Shown: positions 25,047 to 33,587 of the stretch, piece by piece
How the letters are laid out: each line of letters starts with the position of its first letter
How positions within the stretch are numbered: position 1 is the stretch's first letter
Assembly (NCBI RefSeq): GCF_025751535.1
Contig: NZ_JAOWLC010000001.1
Coordinates: 62,001 to 126,000, forward strand
Length of the DNA: 64,000 bases
DNA from: Lentibacter sp. XHP0401
GTDB lineage: Bacteria; Pseudomonadota; Alphaproteobacteria; Rhodobacterales; Rhodobacteraceae
Direction: 5' to 3'
The notes under the pieces: model-generated
Told to the model about the DNA's origin: nothing
Databases searched by the model: none
The model's input: the letters and a program-made list of their open reading frames with translations, nothing else
Position numbers and translations under genes: made by a program

Positions 25047-26819
25047 CTAGAGAGGCCAGAAGACGAGAATGAGCGGGATCGAGACCGCGACCACGATGAT
25101 TTCGAGCGGTAAACCCATGCGCCAGTAATCGCCAAAACGGTATCCGCCCGGACCGAGGATGAGTGTGTTGTTCTTATGCCCGATCGGGGTAAGGAACGCC
25201 GAGCTTGCCGCCACGGCGACGGCCATGAGGAAAGGGTCCGGAGAGACGTCGAGCACGCGTGCCATTTCGATGCCGACAGGGGCGGCAACGATGGTTGTTG
25301 CAGTGTTGTTGAGCACGTCCGACAGCGTCATGGTAACGATCATCAGCACCGTCAGGATGGCCCAAGCCGGCATTGAAGCGGTGATGCCGAGCAGTGCGTT
25401 TGCGAGCAGTTCGGTTCCGCCGGAGTTTTCGAGCGCCGCCCCGAGGGGGATCATCGAGCCGAGCAGGACGACAACGGGCCAGTTGATGTGATCATAAAGC
25501 TCGGAGAGCGGCAGGATTTTGAAAAGCACATAGGCGACAACGACGATTCCGAGCGCGATGGGAAGATAGACGAGGCCGAAAGATGCCGCCGCCACGGCTG
25601 CCCCGAACAGGCCGATGGCGAGCCATGTTTTGCTGTCTTGGGTGACGGCAAGGCCACGGTCGGCCAGCGGCAGGCAGCCGAGCCAGTCCGTGATCTCGGC
25701 ACCAGCGCCTTTTGGGACGAGCAGGAGCAGGATATCGCCTGGCTGCACTTCGGCTTTGCGGATATGGTTGGTGATGCGGCGCCCCTTGCGAGAGATGCCC
25801 ATGAGCACGGTTTGCTTGCGCCATGACAGGCCCAGTGTGATTGCGGATTTACCATTGATCCGTGCTTCGGCGGTGACCACGACCTCAATGAGATCAAGGC
25901 CGTCGCTCGCGGCTTTGAGTTGTTCTTCGCGTTGTTCATCGGCGAAAGCGAGGCCCAGTGTGGCACGGAATTCATCCAGCGCATCCGGAGATGCCTCAAG
26001 AACGAGGGTATCACCGGCCTGCAACAGCGAGTTGCGGGCAGCGCCGTAACGGCGTTTTCCGTCACGCATGAGGCCAAGAATGGCGACATCGGCCTGTTCG
26101 GCGGTTTCTTCAAGCTCGCCGAGGCGTTTGCCGATGTGCTTTGAGCCTTTGGGCACGGTAAGTTCGGCGATATAGGCTGACATATCGGAAACTTCTTTGA
26201 GGGCATCGTCCCGGCTGGGAATGAGCCGCCAGCCTATGAGCGCAACAAAGACGAGGCCCGCGACTGCTGTGAGCCCGCCGACGGGTGCAAAATCAAACAT
26301 GGCGAAGGGCTCGCCGAGGGCATCTTCGCGAATTGACGCAATGATGATGTTGGGCGGAGTGCCGATGAGCGTCGCCATACCGCCAAGGATGGTGGCAAAG
26401 CTGAGGGGCATGAGCGAAAGGCCCGGTGCGCGGCCTGCTTTGCGCGCGGTCTGGATATCGACCGGCATGAGGAGGGCAAGGGCGGCAACGTTGTTCATAA
26501 AGCCGGACAGGACACCTCCGACGGCTCCCATGATGGTAATATGCGCGCCAAGCGAGCGGGTGCTGTCAACAAGCGTCCGTGTGATGAGATAGATCGCTCC
26601 GGAGCGCACGAGGCCCGCAGAGACAACCAGCACCAGCGCAACCACGATGGTGGCCGGATGCCCGAAGCCGGTAAAAGCGTCTTTGGTTTCAACCACTCCG
26701 AGAACGACCCCTACCATGAGAGCAGCAAAGGCGATGAGATCATAGCGCCAGCGGCCCCAAAGCAGGAGAGTGAAGAAGACGCCGAAGAGGGTGAAGAGGA
26801 TGATTTGATCTTGTGTCAT
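25047..26819 (-). CDS. SLC13-family permease with TrkA-C domains (second copy)
   Basis: This 590-residue protein has the same plan as the gene at 23155: N-terminal membrane half, central RCK-C pair (IGKRLGELEETAEQADVAIL and INGKSAITLGLSWRKQTVLM), and C-terminal membrane half. Conserved motifs are MNNVAALALLMP and ATLIGTPPNIIIAS in the first half and TPIGHKNNTLILGPGGY in the second. It is a likely Na+/anion symporter. It differs enough from its partner to be an old paralogue, not a recent duplicate. Confidence 0.9.
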   Translation of the reverse strand: MTQDQIILFTLFGVFFTLLLWGRWRYDLIAFAALMVGVVLGVVETKDAFTGFGHPATIVVALVLVVSAGLVRSGAIYLITRTLVDSTRSLGAHITIMGAVGGVLSGFMNNVAALALLMPVDIQTARKAGRAPGLSLMPLSFATILGGMATLIGTPPNIIIASIREDALGEPFAMFDFAPVGGLTAVAGLVFVALIGWRLIPSRDDALKEVSDMSAYIAELTVPKGSKHIGKRLGELEETAEQADVAILGLMRDGKRRYGAARNSLLQAGDTLVLEASPDALDEFRATLGLAFADEQREEQLKAASDGLDLIEVVVTAEARINGKSAITLGLSWRKQTVLMGISRKGRRITNHIRKAEVQPGDILLLLVPKGAGAEITDWLGCLPLADRGLAVTQDSKTWLAIGLFGAAVAAASFGLVYLPIALGIVVVAYVLFKILPLSELYDHINWPVVVLLGSMIPLGAALENSGGTELLANALLGITASMPAWAILTVLMIVTMTLSDVLNNTATTIVAAPVGIEMARVLDVSPDPFLMAVAVAASSAFLTPIGHKNNTLILGPGGYRFGDYWRMGLPLEIIVVAVSIPLILVFWPL

Positions 26820-26973
26820 GGGGCGACACTAACGCGGGTTGATGGGACTTGCGACGGGAAAATTAGGCGTTTTGCATCAGCTTGTGTGGCGCTTTTTGAG
26901 AAGGAAGTATGCCGGTTTCGAGTGTCTCAAAGCAACCTGTATCCGGTTTTATCACAAGTCTTTCGGCGAGAGG

Positions 26974-27003
26974 TTGAACCCGACCCGTTGCATCACTTAT
27001 AGA
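26974..27003 (+). promoter_or_regulatory. Putative yebC promoter
   Basis: TTGAAC (26974-26979) and TATAGA (26998-27003) are spaced 18 bases apart, 39 bases before the yebC ATG. CACATATTGTG, a small palindrome, follows at the expected start. Confidence 0.45.
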
Positions 27004-27042
27004 GTGCAAAACACATATTGTGCGATCAGGAGCATATCTATC

Positions 27043-27792
27043 ATGGCCGGTCATTCCAAATGGGCAAATATTCAGCACCGCAAGGGGCGTCAGGACAAGC
27101 TGCGTTCGAAGCTGTTTTCCAAGCTTTCAAAAGAAATCACCGTTGCGGCCAAGATGGGTGACCCTGACCCCGAAAAGAACCCGCGTTTGCGTATGGCTGT
27201 GAAAGAGGCCAAGGGCCTGTCTATGCCTAAGGACAACATCGAGCGCGCGATCAAGAAAGCGATTGGCGGTGATGGCGAGGCTTATGAAGAGATCCGCTAT
27301 GAAGGCTACGGGCCAAATGGCGTTGCTGTCATTGTCGAGGCGATGACCGACAACCGCAACCGCACGGCGAGCAATGTGCGCTCGCTGTTTACAAAGCACG
27401 GCGGGAACCTTGGCGAGACAGGGTCTGTCGGCTTTATGTTCGACCGCAAAGGCGCGGTAGAATACCCTGCCAGCGTTGGCGATTCCGACACCGTTATGAT
27501 GGCCGCCATCGAAGCGGGGGCAGAAGATGTGGAAAGCGGTGAGGACGGGCATATCGTCTGGTGCGCCGACACGGACCTGAACGAAGTGTCTACGGCCCTT
27601 GAGGCAGATCTCGGGGAAAGTGAAAGCACCAAGCTGATCTGGCGGCCAAGCATGACCACAGAGATGGGCCTTGAGGAGATGCAAAAGCTCATGAAATTGA
27701 TCGACGCGCTCGAAGATGACGACGATGTGCAGACTGTTACGACCAATTTTGAGGCCTCTGACGAGGTTATGGCGCAGCTGGGCGCGGAGTAG
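27043..27792 (+). CDS. YebC/PmpR family DNA-binding or translation factor
   Basis: This 249-residue protein starts [18 protein letters not shown], the family hallmark, and contains [26 protein letters not shown] and a C-terminal acidic stretch. YebC proteins were described as transcription regulators (PmpR), and a subset ease translation of proline-rich stretches. AGGAG lies 11 bases before the ATG. The longer open frame upstream is not conserved. The next gene starts 5 bases after the stop. Confidence 0.95.
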   Translation: MAGHSKWANIQHRKGRQDKLRSKLFSKLSKEITVAAKMGDPDPEKNPRLRMAVKEAKGLSMPKDNIERAIKKAIGGDGEAYEEIRYEGYGPNGVAVIVEAMTDNRNRTASNVRSLFTKHGGNLGETGSVGFMFDRKGAVEYPASVGDSDTVMMAAIEAGAEDVESGEDGHIVWCADTDLNEVSTALEADLGESESTKLIWRPSMTTEMGLEEMQKLMKLIDALEDDDDVQTVTTNFEASDEVMAQLGAE

Positions 27793-27797
27793 ACCGA

Positions 27798-28391
27798 GTG
27801 AGTGCAGCCTCAGCGGGCTTTGCGCTCGGGTTTTCTCTTATTCTGGCGATCGGGGCGCAGAATGCTTTTGTGTTGCGTCAGGGGATCAGGCAGGAGCATG
27901 TTTTTGCAACCTGTCTCACCTGCGCGGTTTCCGATGCTTTTCTGATTGCCGCTGGCGTGGCGGGTTTTGGCGCTTTGGCCGAAGCGGTGCCATGGCTGGA
28001 AACGGTGATGCGTTTCGGCGGAGCGGTGTTTCTCTTTTGGTATGGCGCGCGCAACTTTTGGGCGGCGTGGCGCGGCGGCGCGGCACTTGAGACGGATGGA
28101 GCCGTGAAATCCTCGCTCAAGGGTGTTTTGGCAACGGTATTGATGCTCACCTGGCTCAACCCGCATGTTTACCTTGATACTGTGGTTCTGCTCGGCTCGA
28201 TCAGTGCGCAGTGGGAGGACAAGCTGAGCTTTGCACTAGGTGCGATGAGCGCGAGCTTTGCGTTTTTCTTTTCACTTGGCTATGGTGCGCGACTTCTCAC
28301 GCCTATTTTTGCCAAACCCCGAGCGTGGCAATTTCTTGATGTGTTTGTCGGGCTGACGATGTGGGCGATTGCACTGAAGCTTGTGTTTTAG
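27798..28391 (+). CDS. LysE/ArgO family amino-acid exporter
   Basis: This 197-residue protein with about six membrane segments carries the LysE/ArgO motifs LILAIGAQNAFVLRQGI and LNPHVYLDTVVLLGS. It is closer to ArgO (arginine export) than the RhtB-type gene at 11470. The start is GTG at 27798. The gene is probably co-transcribed with yebC. Confidence 0.9.
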   Translation: MSAASAGFALGFSLILAIGAQNAFVLRQGIRQEHVFATCLTCAVSDAFLIAAGVAGFGALAEAVPWLETVMRFGGAVFLFWYGARNFWAAWRGGAALETDGAVKSSLKGVLATVLMLTWLNPHVYLDTVVLLGSISAQWEDKLSFALGAMSASFAFFFSLGYGARLLTPIFAKPRAWQFLDVFVGLTMWAIALKLVF

Positions 28392-28439
28392 CCACGTTTT
28401 GGGCTTGCAGCGCTGCGGGCTTCATGGCTTTCTTAACAG

Positions 28440-29345
28440 ATGAATGAAACACCTTCTTATCAGCCTGTGAAGGGCGTCATCTGGATGCTTGTGACGGGGC
28501 TTCTCTTTGTCGCTGTGACAGCATTGGTAAAATACAACGGCACGCGCATTCCTGCGGCGGAGTCAGCGTTTTTGCGCTATGCGATGGGGCTTATTTTTCT
28601 GATCCCGTTGATCAAAATCATGCGGCAGGCGCATCTGACACCGCGCCAGCACAAGCTGTTCTGGTTTCGCGGGTTGGCGCATACGGGCGGTGTGACGCTT
28701 TGGTTTTATGCCATGGCGCGCATCCCGATCGCGGATGTGACTGCAATGAACTATCTCTCGCCGATTTATGTCACGCTGGGGGCTGCGCTGTTTTTGGGCG
28801 AGAAGCTCGCGTTCAGGCGGATCATGGCGGTTGTGGCGGCACTTGTCGGGGCGCTGATTATTCTGCGGCCCGGATTTCGTGAAGTTGGTCCGGGGCATCT
28901 GGCGATGTTGTTTGCGGCCGTCTTTTTTGCGACGTCGTATTTGCTGGCAAAGCTCATGGCCGATGAAACCAACCCTGCAATCGTTGTGACGATGCTTTCG
29001 ATCACTGTGACAGTGGGGCTTGCACCGCTTGCGCTCGCCAACTGGGTGACGCCGACGGCGGGTGAGCTTGGTGTTTTGTTTGCGGTCGCCGCTTTGGCAA
29101 CGGCAGGGCATTACACAATGTCGATGGCCTTTGCGGCAGCCCCTGTGACGGTGACTCAACCAGTGAGCTTTTTGCAGCTTGTCTGGGCGGTTGCGCTTGG
29201 CGCGGTGGTATTTAACGAAGGGGTGGACCCGTGGGTTGTGCTTGGCGGCTCGGTGATTATCGGCTCGATCGCCTTTATCACGATGCGGGAAGCGGCTTTG
29301 AAACGCAAGATGCGCACGCCCGCTGTGCCTGCGACAAAGTTTTGA
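28440..29345 (+). CDS. EamA/DMT-family transporter
   Basis: This 301-residue protein has ten membrane segments in two EamA repeats (AVTALVKYNGTRIPAAESAF, then ADVTAMNYLSPIYVTLGAAL, a typical end of repeat one). It exports an unknown metabolite. It lies 48 bases after the ArgO-type gene. It converges with choV, with a hairpin-less tail copy of the dispersed element between. Confidence 0.87.
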   Translation: MNETPSYQPVKGVIWMLVTGLLFVAVTALVKYNGTRIPAAESAFLRYAMGLIFLIPLIKIMRQAHLTPRQHKLFWFRGLAHTGGVTLWFYAMARIPIADVTAMNYLSPIYVTLGAALFLGEKLAFRRIMAVVAALVGALIILRPGFREVGPGHLAMLFAAVFFATSYLLAKLMADETNPAIVVTMLSITVTVGLAPLALANWVTPTAGELGVLFAVAALATAGHYTMSMAFAAAPVTVTQPVSFLQLVWAVALGAVVFNEGVDPWVVLGGSVIIGSIAFITMREAALKRKMRTPAVPATKF

Positions 29346-29366
29346 TCTGAAGCAGCGCGGCCCCAA

Positions 29367-29397
29367 ACCCCAGGATTTATCGGGCAATAAAAAAAGG
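29367..29397 (+). repeat. Dispersed element tail, copy E, without clear hairpin
   Basis: CCCCAGGATTTATCGGGCAA and an A/G run match the conserved tail of the other copies, but no strong stem precedes it. It lies between the converging EamA and choV genes. It looks like a decayed copy. Confidence 0.5.
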
Positions 29398-29408
29398 GCA
29401 AAGGCGTG

Positions 29409-30440
29409 TCAGGATGGCGGTGCGAGCAGGCGCTGAAGGAGGGCTGTCTTGGTGACCTGCCCGACGGCGGCCCCGTTTTGAAGGACTTTTACGGGGGCGT
29501 CTCGGCTTTGAAAATGGGGGAGTAGGGCTGCGAGCTTTTCTGAAGCTTCTATTTCGCCTGTGGCTTGCTGTGTGAGTGGCTCCATAACATCGCGGGCGGT
29601 GAGAACGCCAAGCGGGTTCATGTGGGCGACGAATTCGGCGACATAGTCATTTGCGGGTTGCGTGTAGATTTCCTGTGGTGTGCCGCACTGGACGATGCGG
29701 CCACCTTCCATGATTGCAATGCGGCCACCGATTTTGAAGGCTTCGTCAAGATCGTGGCTGACAAAGATGATTGTGCGGCCAAGGCGCGCTTGTAGCTCCA
29801 GAAGCTCGTCCTGCAGGCGGGTGCGGATGAGCGGATCGAGGGCGGAAAAAGGCTCGTCCATGAGCAGGATCGGCGCATCGGTTGCAAAGGCACGAGCAAG
29901 GCCGACACGTTGCTGCATGCCGCCTGAGAGTTCGGAGACTTTATGATTTGCCCAGTCGGACAGGCCGACAAGCTCAAGTTGCTCACGAATTTTTGCTGCG
30001 CGGGCGGGGGCCGGCATGCCATCAAGTTCTAGCCCGAGGCCGACATTTTCGGAGACGGAGCGCCACGGCAAAAGGCCGAATTGTTGAAACACCATCGAAA
30101 CGCATTTTCGGCGCAAGTAGCGCAAATCGGCTGGGGAGGCGCCACCGACTTCGGAGGTCCAGTCGTCATCATGCACTGTCACTTGGCCGCGCACCACCGG
30201 GTTGAGCCCGTTGACTGCGCGCAGGAGTGTTGATTTTCCCGAACCGGACAGGCCCATGAGAACCAGAATTTCACCACGCGCGACATCAAGCGAGCAATCG
30301 TGAACGCCGAGGACTTGGCCAGTTTCTTCCTGAACTTCTGCGCGGCTCCGGCCTGCGTCCATGAGTGGCAGGGCCGTTTCGGGTTTGTCGCCGAAGACGA
30401 TGGAAACCTTATTAAATGAGACTGCGATATCGTTGGTCAT
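29409..30440 (-). CDS. choV: Choline ABC transporter ATP-binding protein
   Basis: This 343-residue ABC ATPase has Walker A at 63-71 (GLSGSGKST), signature LSGGMQQ at 171-177 and Walker B ILLMDEP at 191-197. The extra N-terminal stretch and a short C-terminal CBS-like remnant (about 275-340) fit the ProV/ChoV/OpuAA branch. It drives uptake of choline. Its ATG overlaps the choW stop (ATGA). Confidence 0.92.
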   Translation of the reverse strand: MTNDIAVSFNKVSIVFGDKPETALPLMDAGRSRAEVQEETGQVLGVHDCSLDVARGEILVLMGLSGSGKSTLLRAVNGLNPVVRGQVTVHDDDWTSEVGGASPADLRYLRRKCVSMVFQQFGLLPWRSVSENVGLGLELDGMPAPARAAKIREQLELVGLSDWANHKVSELSGGMQQRVGLARAFATDAPILLMDEPFSALDPLIRTRLQDELLELQARLGRTIIFVSHDLDEAFKIGGRIAIMEGGRIVQCGTPQEIYTQPANDYVAEFVAHMNPLGVLTARDVMEPLTQQATGEIEASEKLAALLPHFQSRDAPVKVLQNGAAVGQVTKTALLQRLLAPPS

Positions 30441-31294
30441 GATTTTGTCTCCACGCGCAGCATGCGATCAAGGGCAATAGCCACGGCGACGATGACGAGG
30501 CCACTTTCAAAGCCGAGAGAGGCATTGACCGAGTTGAGTGCGCGCACGACGGGCACGCCGAGGCCATCGGCTCCCACCAGCGCCGCGATAACGACCATCG
30601 AGAGCGAGAGCATGATGGTTTGGTTGAGCCCTGCCATGATTTGGGGCAGGGCGGATGGTAACTCGACCTTCCAGAGCAGTTGGCGCGGGGTTGCCCCGAA
30701 GGCGCGCGCCGCCTCGATGAGGGTGACGGGAGTGCGCGAGATACCGAGATGCGTGAGTCTGATGGGCGCGGCCAGAACAAAAATGAAGGTGGCGACAAGG
30801 CCCGGGACCATGCCGATGCCGAAGAGCACGATCATCGGGATGAGATAGACGAAGGTCGGGATGGTTTGCATCATGTCGAGCACAGGCAGAAGCCATTGAT
30901 AAAAGCGCGGGCGGTGGGCCGCATAGATGCCGATGGGCACGCCAACCCCCATACAGAAAACGCCCGCAAACAGGATGAGTGCAAGGCTTTCTGTGGCTTC
31001 TTCCCAATAGCCCTGGTTGATGACAAAGGCGAAGCAAAGCGCAACGAGAGCTGTGCGTTTGAAAGAGCGTTGCAGCGCCCAGGTGAGAGCGGCAAAAAGC
31101 GCCACCATCAGGAAAGGCGGTGGAAACTGAAGTAGCCAGAGCGCTCCGTCTATGGATGTGCTCAGAACGGTTTCGAGCACATCGAAGGCCGCGCCGAAGG
31201 CATCGGTTAGCCAGTCAAAGGCAGCGGCGATTGTTTTGCCGACTTCAAGTTTACCGTCTTCGTTGATCAGCTTGTTTGGCCATTTCAATATCAT
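30437..31294 (-). CDS. choW: Choline ABC transporter permease
   Basis: This 285-residue protein with about six to seven membrane segments has the binding-protein-dependent transport motif EAARAFGATPRQLLWKVELP. The N-terminal stretch resembles ProW/ChoW. It forms the membrane channel for ChoV and ChoX. It overlaps choV by four bases and is separated from choX by a gene of unknown role. Confidence 0.92.
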   Translation of the reverse strand: MILKWPNKLINEDGKLEVGKTIAAAFDWLTDAFGAAFDVLETVLSTSIDGALWLLQFPPPFLMVALFAALTWALQRSFKRTALVALCFAFVINQGYWEEATESLALILFAGVFCMGVGVPIGIYAAHRPRFYQWLLPVLDMMQTIPTFVYLIPMIVLFGIGMVPGLVATFIFVLAAPIRLTHLGISRTPVTLIEAARAFGATPRQLLWKVELPSALPQIMAGLNQTIMLSLSMVVIAALVGADGLGVPVVRALNSVNASLGFESGLVIVAVAIALDRMLRVETKS

Positions 31295-31314
31295 GTGGGG
31301 TTGCCTTTTCGCCT

Positions 31315-31923
31315 TTAGCGGGCTTTGCTGATTGTGTTGTAGGTGTTGGCCGAGAGGGTACGGCCCTGCTGGTTGAGTTTTTCAGACCTGAGCGCGATGT
31401 CGATTTCAGGGGCGTAAAATTGACGCCATGTGTAGTGCGCACCAGAAGCCAGCTTGGTATCGGTCCTGATTTTCAGGGCGTCGTAGCGGCAATTGCTGAT
31501 GGTGATTTGAGCGCGGCCTTCATAGGTGAAGGTTGTGCGGCCTGTGTCGAGCTCGCGGCCCGAGGACATGATGCGAAAGCGCACGCTTGTCTGGTTGAGA
31601 CCGTTGCCAAGGCGGGCCAGTTTCGGGCGCGGATCGCTCAGGTGAACAAAGCGGGTTTCATATCCGTTACGATCGGTTGCGCCGGGGGTGAGGCCGTTGA
31701 GATACCATGTGGTTTGCACGCCTGTTTCACCGGCGGTTCCGCCGCGGCGCTTTTCAATCAGATGGGCATCGGGACTGGCGCGGGTGAAAACAGAGGTTGT
31801 CTTGCTGCGCTGGTCTTCAAGGCGGATGCCGTTTGCAAGGTCTGCCCCTGACGGGCATTGCGCCAGTACAGGGCTTGCGGCCAGCGAGAGGAAAAGGCCG
31901 AACAGGGAAAAGCGAATGCGCAT
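31315..31923 (-). CDS. Exported protein of unknown function within the choline operon
   Basis: This 202-residue protein starts MRIRFSLFGLFLSLAASPVL with cleavage after AQ, so it is exported. The mature part has two Cys residues that could pair (CPSGADLANGIRLED near the start and ISNCRYDA) and no recognised domain. It lies between choX and choW on the same strand, with 20 bases to choW and 59 to choX, so it is probably co-transcribed. I do not recognise it. It could be an accessory periplasmic factor for choline uptake. Confidence 0.7.
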   Translation of the reverse strand: MRIRFSLFGLFLSLAASPVLAQCPSGADLANGIRLEDQRSKTTSVFTRASPDAHLIEKRRGGTAGETGVQTTWYLNGLTPGATDRNGYETRFVHLSDPRPKLARLGNGLNQTSVRFRIMSSGRELDTGRTTFTYEGRAQITISNCRYDALKIRTDTKLASGAHYTWRQFYAPEIDIALRSEKLNQQGRTLSANTYNTISKAR

Positions 31924-31982
31924 ATAACTGGTCCTGAGGGAATAAGGAGGCGGGGCACAGATGCACCCCGCCATTTGCTGGC

Positions 31983-32912
31983 TTACATGCCGAGAGCGGC
32001 TTTGAGCGCGGCGGCTGCATCGCCACCGTCTTTGGTGCTCACACCTTCAAGCCATGCCATAGCAGCATCTGGGTTGGCTTTGAGCCATGTTGTTGCGGCT
32101 TCTTTCGGGTCTGTCCCGTCGTTCAGAATCGCGCCCATGATTTCGTTTTCCATGGCGAGGGTGAACTTGAGATTGCTGAGAAATACGCCAACATTGGCGC
32201 ATTCGCTTATATAGCCTGCGCGGGTGTTGGTGTAGATAGTTGCGCCGCCAAGATCCGGCCCGAAGAACTCATCACCACCTGTCAGGTAGCCCATTTCATA
32301 GTTGGCGTTCATGGGGTGTGGCTCCCAGCCGAGAAACACAATCGGCTCGCCTTTTTTGATGGCGCGGTCGACTTGCGAGAGCATGCCTTGCTCGGAGCTT
32401 TCGGCAACTTCAAAGCCTTCAAGGCCAAAGCTGTTGCCATCAATCATAGTCTGGATCACGCGGTTGCCGTCATTGCCGGGCTCGATGCCGTAGATTTTGC
32501 CATCCAGCGCATCTTTATGTGCGGCTATATCGGCGAAGTCTTTGATCCCAAGGTCGGTTGCGGCCTTGTTGACAGCGAGGGTGTATTTTGCGCCTTCAAG
32601 GTTTTCGCGCACGGTGTCGACTGTGCCTGCCTCGCGGTAGGGGGCGATATCGGCTTCCATGGTTGGCATCCAGTTACCGAGAAAGACATCAATGTCGCCT
32701 GCCGCCATTGCGGCGTAGGTCACTGGAACAGCAAGAATTTTTGTGTCGGTTTCATAGCCGAGTGCCTCAAGAACTGTGGTTGTGGCGGCTGTTGTGGCTG
32801 TAATGTCGGTCCAGCCGACATCGGAAAAGGTGACTTTGTCGCACTGGCCTTCGGCCATGGCTGACGAGGCGGCAAAGAGGGCTAGTGCTGAAAGGGTATA
32901 CTTAAGGGTCAT
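31983..32912 (-). CDS. choX: Choline ABC transporter substrate-binding protein
   Basis: This 309-residue periplasmic protein has a signal peptide (MTLKYTLSALALFAASSAMA) and an OpuAC-type fold with aromatic/acidic ligand residues in DVGWTDITATTA, FLGNWMPTM and GWEPHPMN, as in ChoX of Sinorhizobium. It captures choline for ChoWV. It is divergent from betI across a spacer of 87 bases that contains a BetI-like operator. Confidence 0.92.
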   Translation of the reverse strand: MTLKYTLSALALFAASSAMAEGQCDKVTFSDVGWTDITATTAATTTVLEALGYETDTKILAVPVTYAAMAAGDIDVFLGNWMPTMEADIAPYREAGTVDTVRENLEGAKYTLAVNKAATDLGIKDFADIAAHKDALDGKIYGIEPGNDGNRVIQTMIDGNSFGLEGFEVAESSEQGMLSQVDRAIKKGEPIVFLGWEPHPMNANYEMGYLTGGDEFFGPDLGGATIYTNTRAGYISECANVGVFLSNLKFTLAMENEIMGAILNDGTDPKEAATTWLKANPDAAMAWLEGVSTKDGGDAAAALKAALGM

Positions 32913-32940
32913 CGGTTTTCTCCCGTTGGTGACGTCTTTC

Positions 32941-32960
32941 TTGATTGACGAGTCAATAAA
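32941..32960. promoter_or_regulatory. BetI-like operator in the choX-betI spacer
   Basis: TTGATTGAC-GA-GTCAATAAA is an inverted repeat with eight of nine matched pairs; its core ATTGAC-GA-GTCAAT (32944-32957) is perfect. As I recall, E. coli BetI binds a similar ATTGA/TCAAT palindrome. It lies 28 bases upstream of choX and 39 upstream of betI, so one site could control both. Choline would relieve repression. Confidence 0.7.
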
Positions 32961-32999
32961 AACAAAACAATCTCGGCTACGCAACTTTTGGGGGCTGCA

Positions 33000-33587
33000 A
33001 TGCCGAAACTTGGAATGGAGCCTATTCGAAGACAGGCTCTGGTAAAAGCAACTATTGCCGAAATCGGCCAGCACGGCACGCTTGATGTGACGGTGAGCCA
33101 GATTGCGCGGCGGGCGGGCATGTCGAGCGCGCTGGCGCATCACTATTTCGGTGGCAAGGAGCAGATTTTTGTGGCGGCGATGCGCTACACCATGGGCGTT
33201 TATGCCGCCGAGGTTCGGGGGGCGCTGGCTATGGCTGATGTACCTGCCGAGCGGGTCGAGGCGATTATTCGTGCGTCTTTCTCCAGCCGCAACTTTCGCG
33301 TTGATACTGTGGCGGCGTGGATGAATTTTTATGTTCTGGCGCAGGTGTCGCCCGGGGCCAAGCGCCTGCTTAACATCTATCACCGCCGCTTGCGCTCGAA
33401 CCTTGCGCATGGGCTGCGCCCGCTTGTCGGGCTGCGCGCCGAGGCGGTTGCAAGCCGTGTGGCGGCTTTGATTGATGGCGTTTATTTGAGGCAATCGCTT
33501 GGTGAGGCGGAGCCGAACGGCGCACGCGCGCTGGAGCAAATCATGGGATATGTCCGGCTGGAGCTGGGCCAAGAGGAGTCAAAATGA
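33000..33587 (+). CDS. betI: Choline-responsive repressor BetI
   Basis: This 195-residue TetR-family protein begins MPKLGMEPIRRQALVKATIA, the BetI hallmark. The HTH is DVTVSQIARRAGMSSALAHHYFGGKEQ. It represses choline uptake and oxidation genes when choline is absent. The ATG at 33000 follows GGGGG. The stop overlaps the betC ATG (ATGA). Confidence 0.95.
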   Translation: MPKLGMEPIRRQALVKATIAEIGQHGTLDVTVSQIARRAGMSSALAHHYFGGKEQIFVAAMRYTMGVYAAEVRGALAMADVPAERVEAIIRASFSSRNFRVDTVAAWMNFYVLAQVSPGAKRLLNIYHRRLRSNLAHGLRPLVGLRAEAVASRVAALIDGVYLRQSLGEAEPNGARALEQIMGYVRLELGQEESK

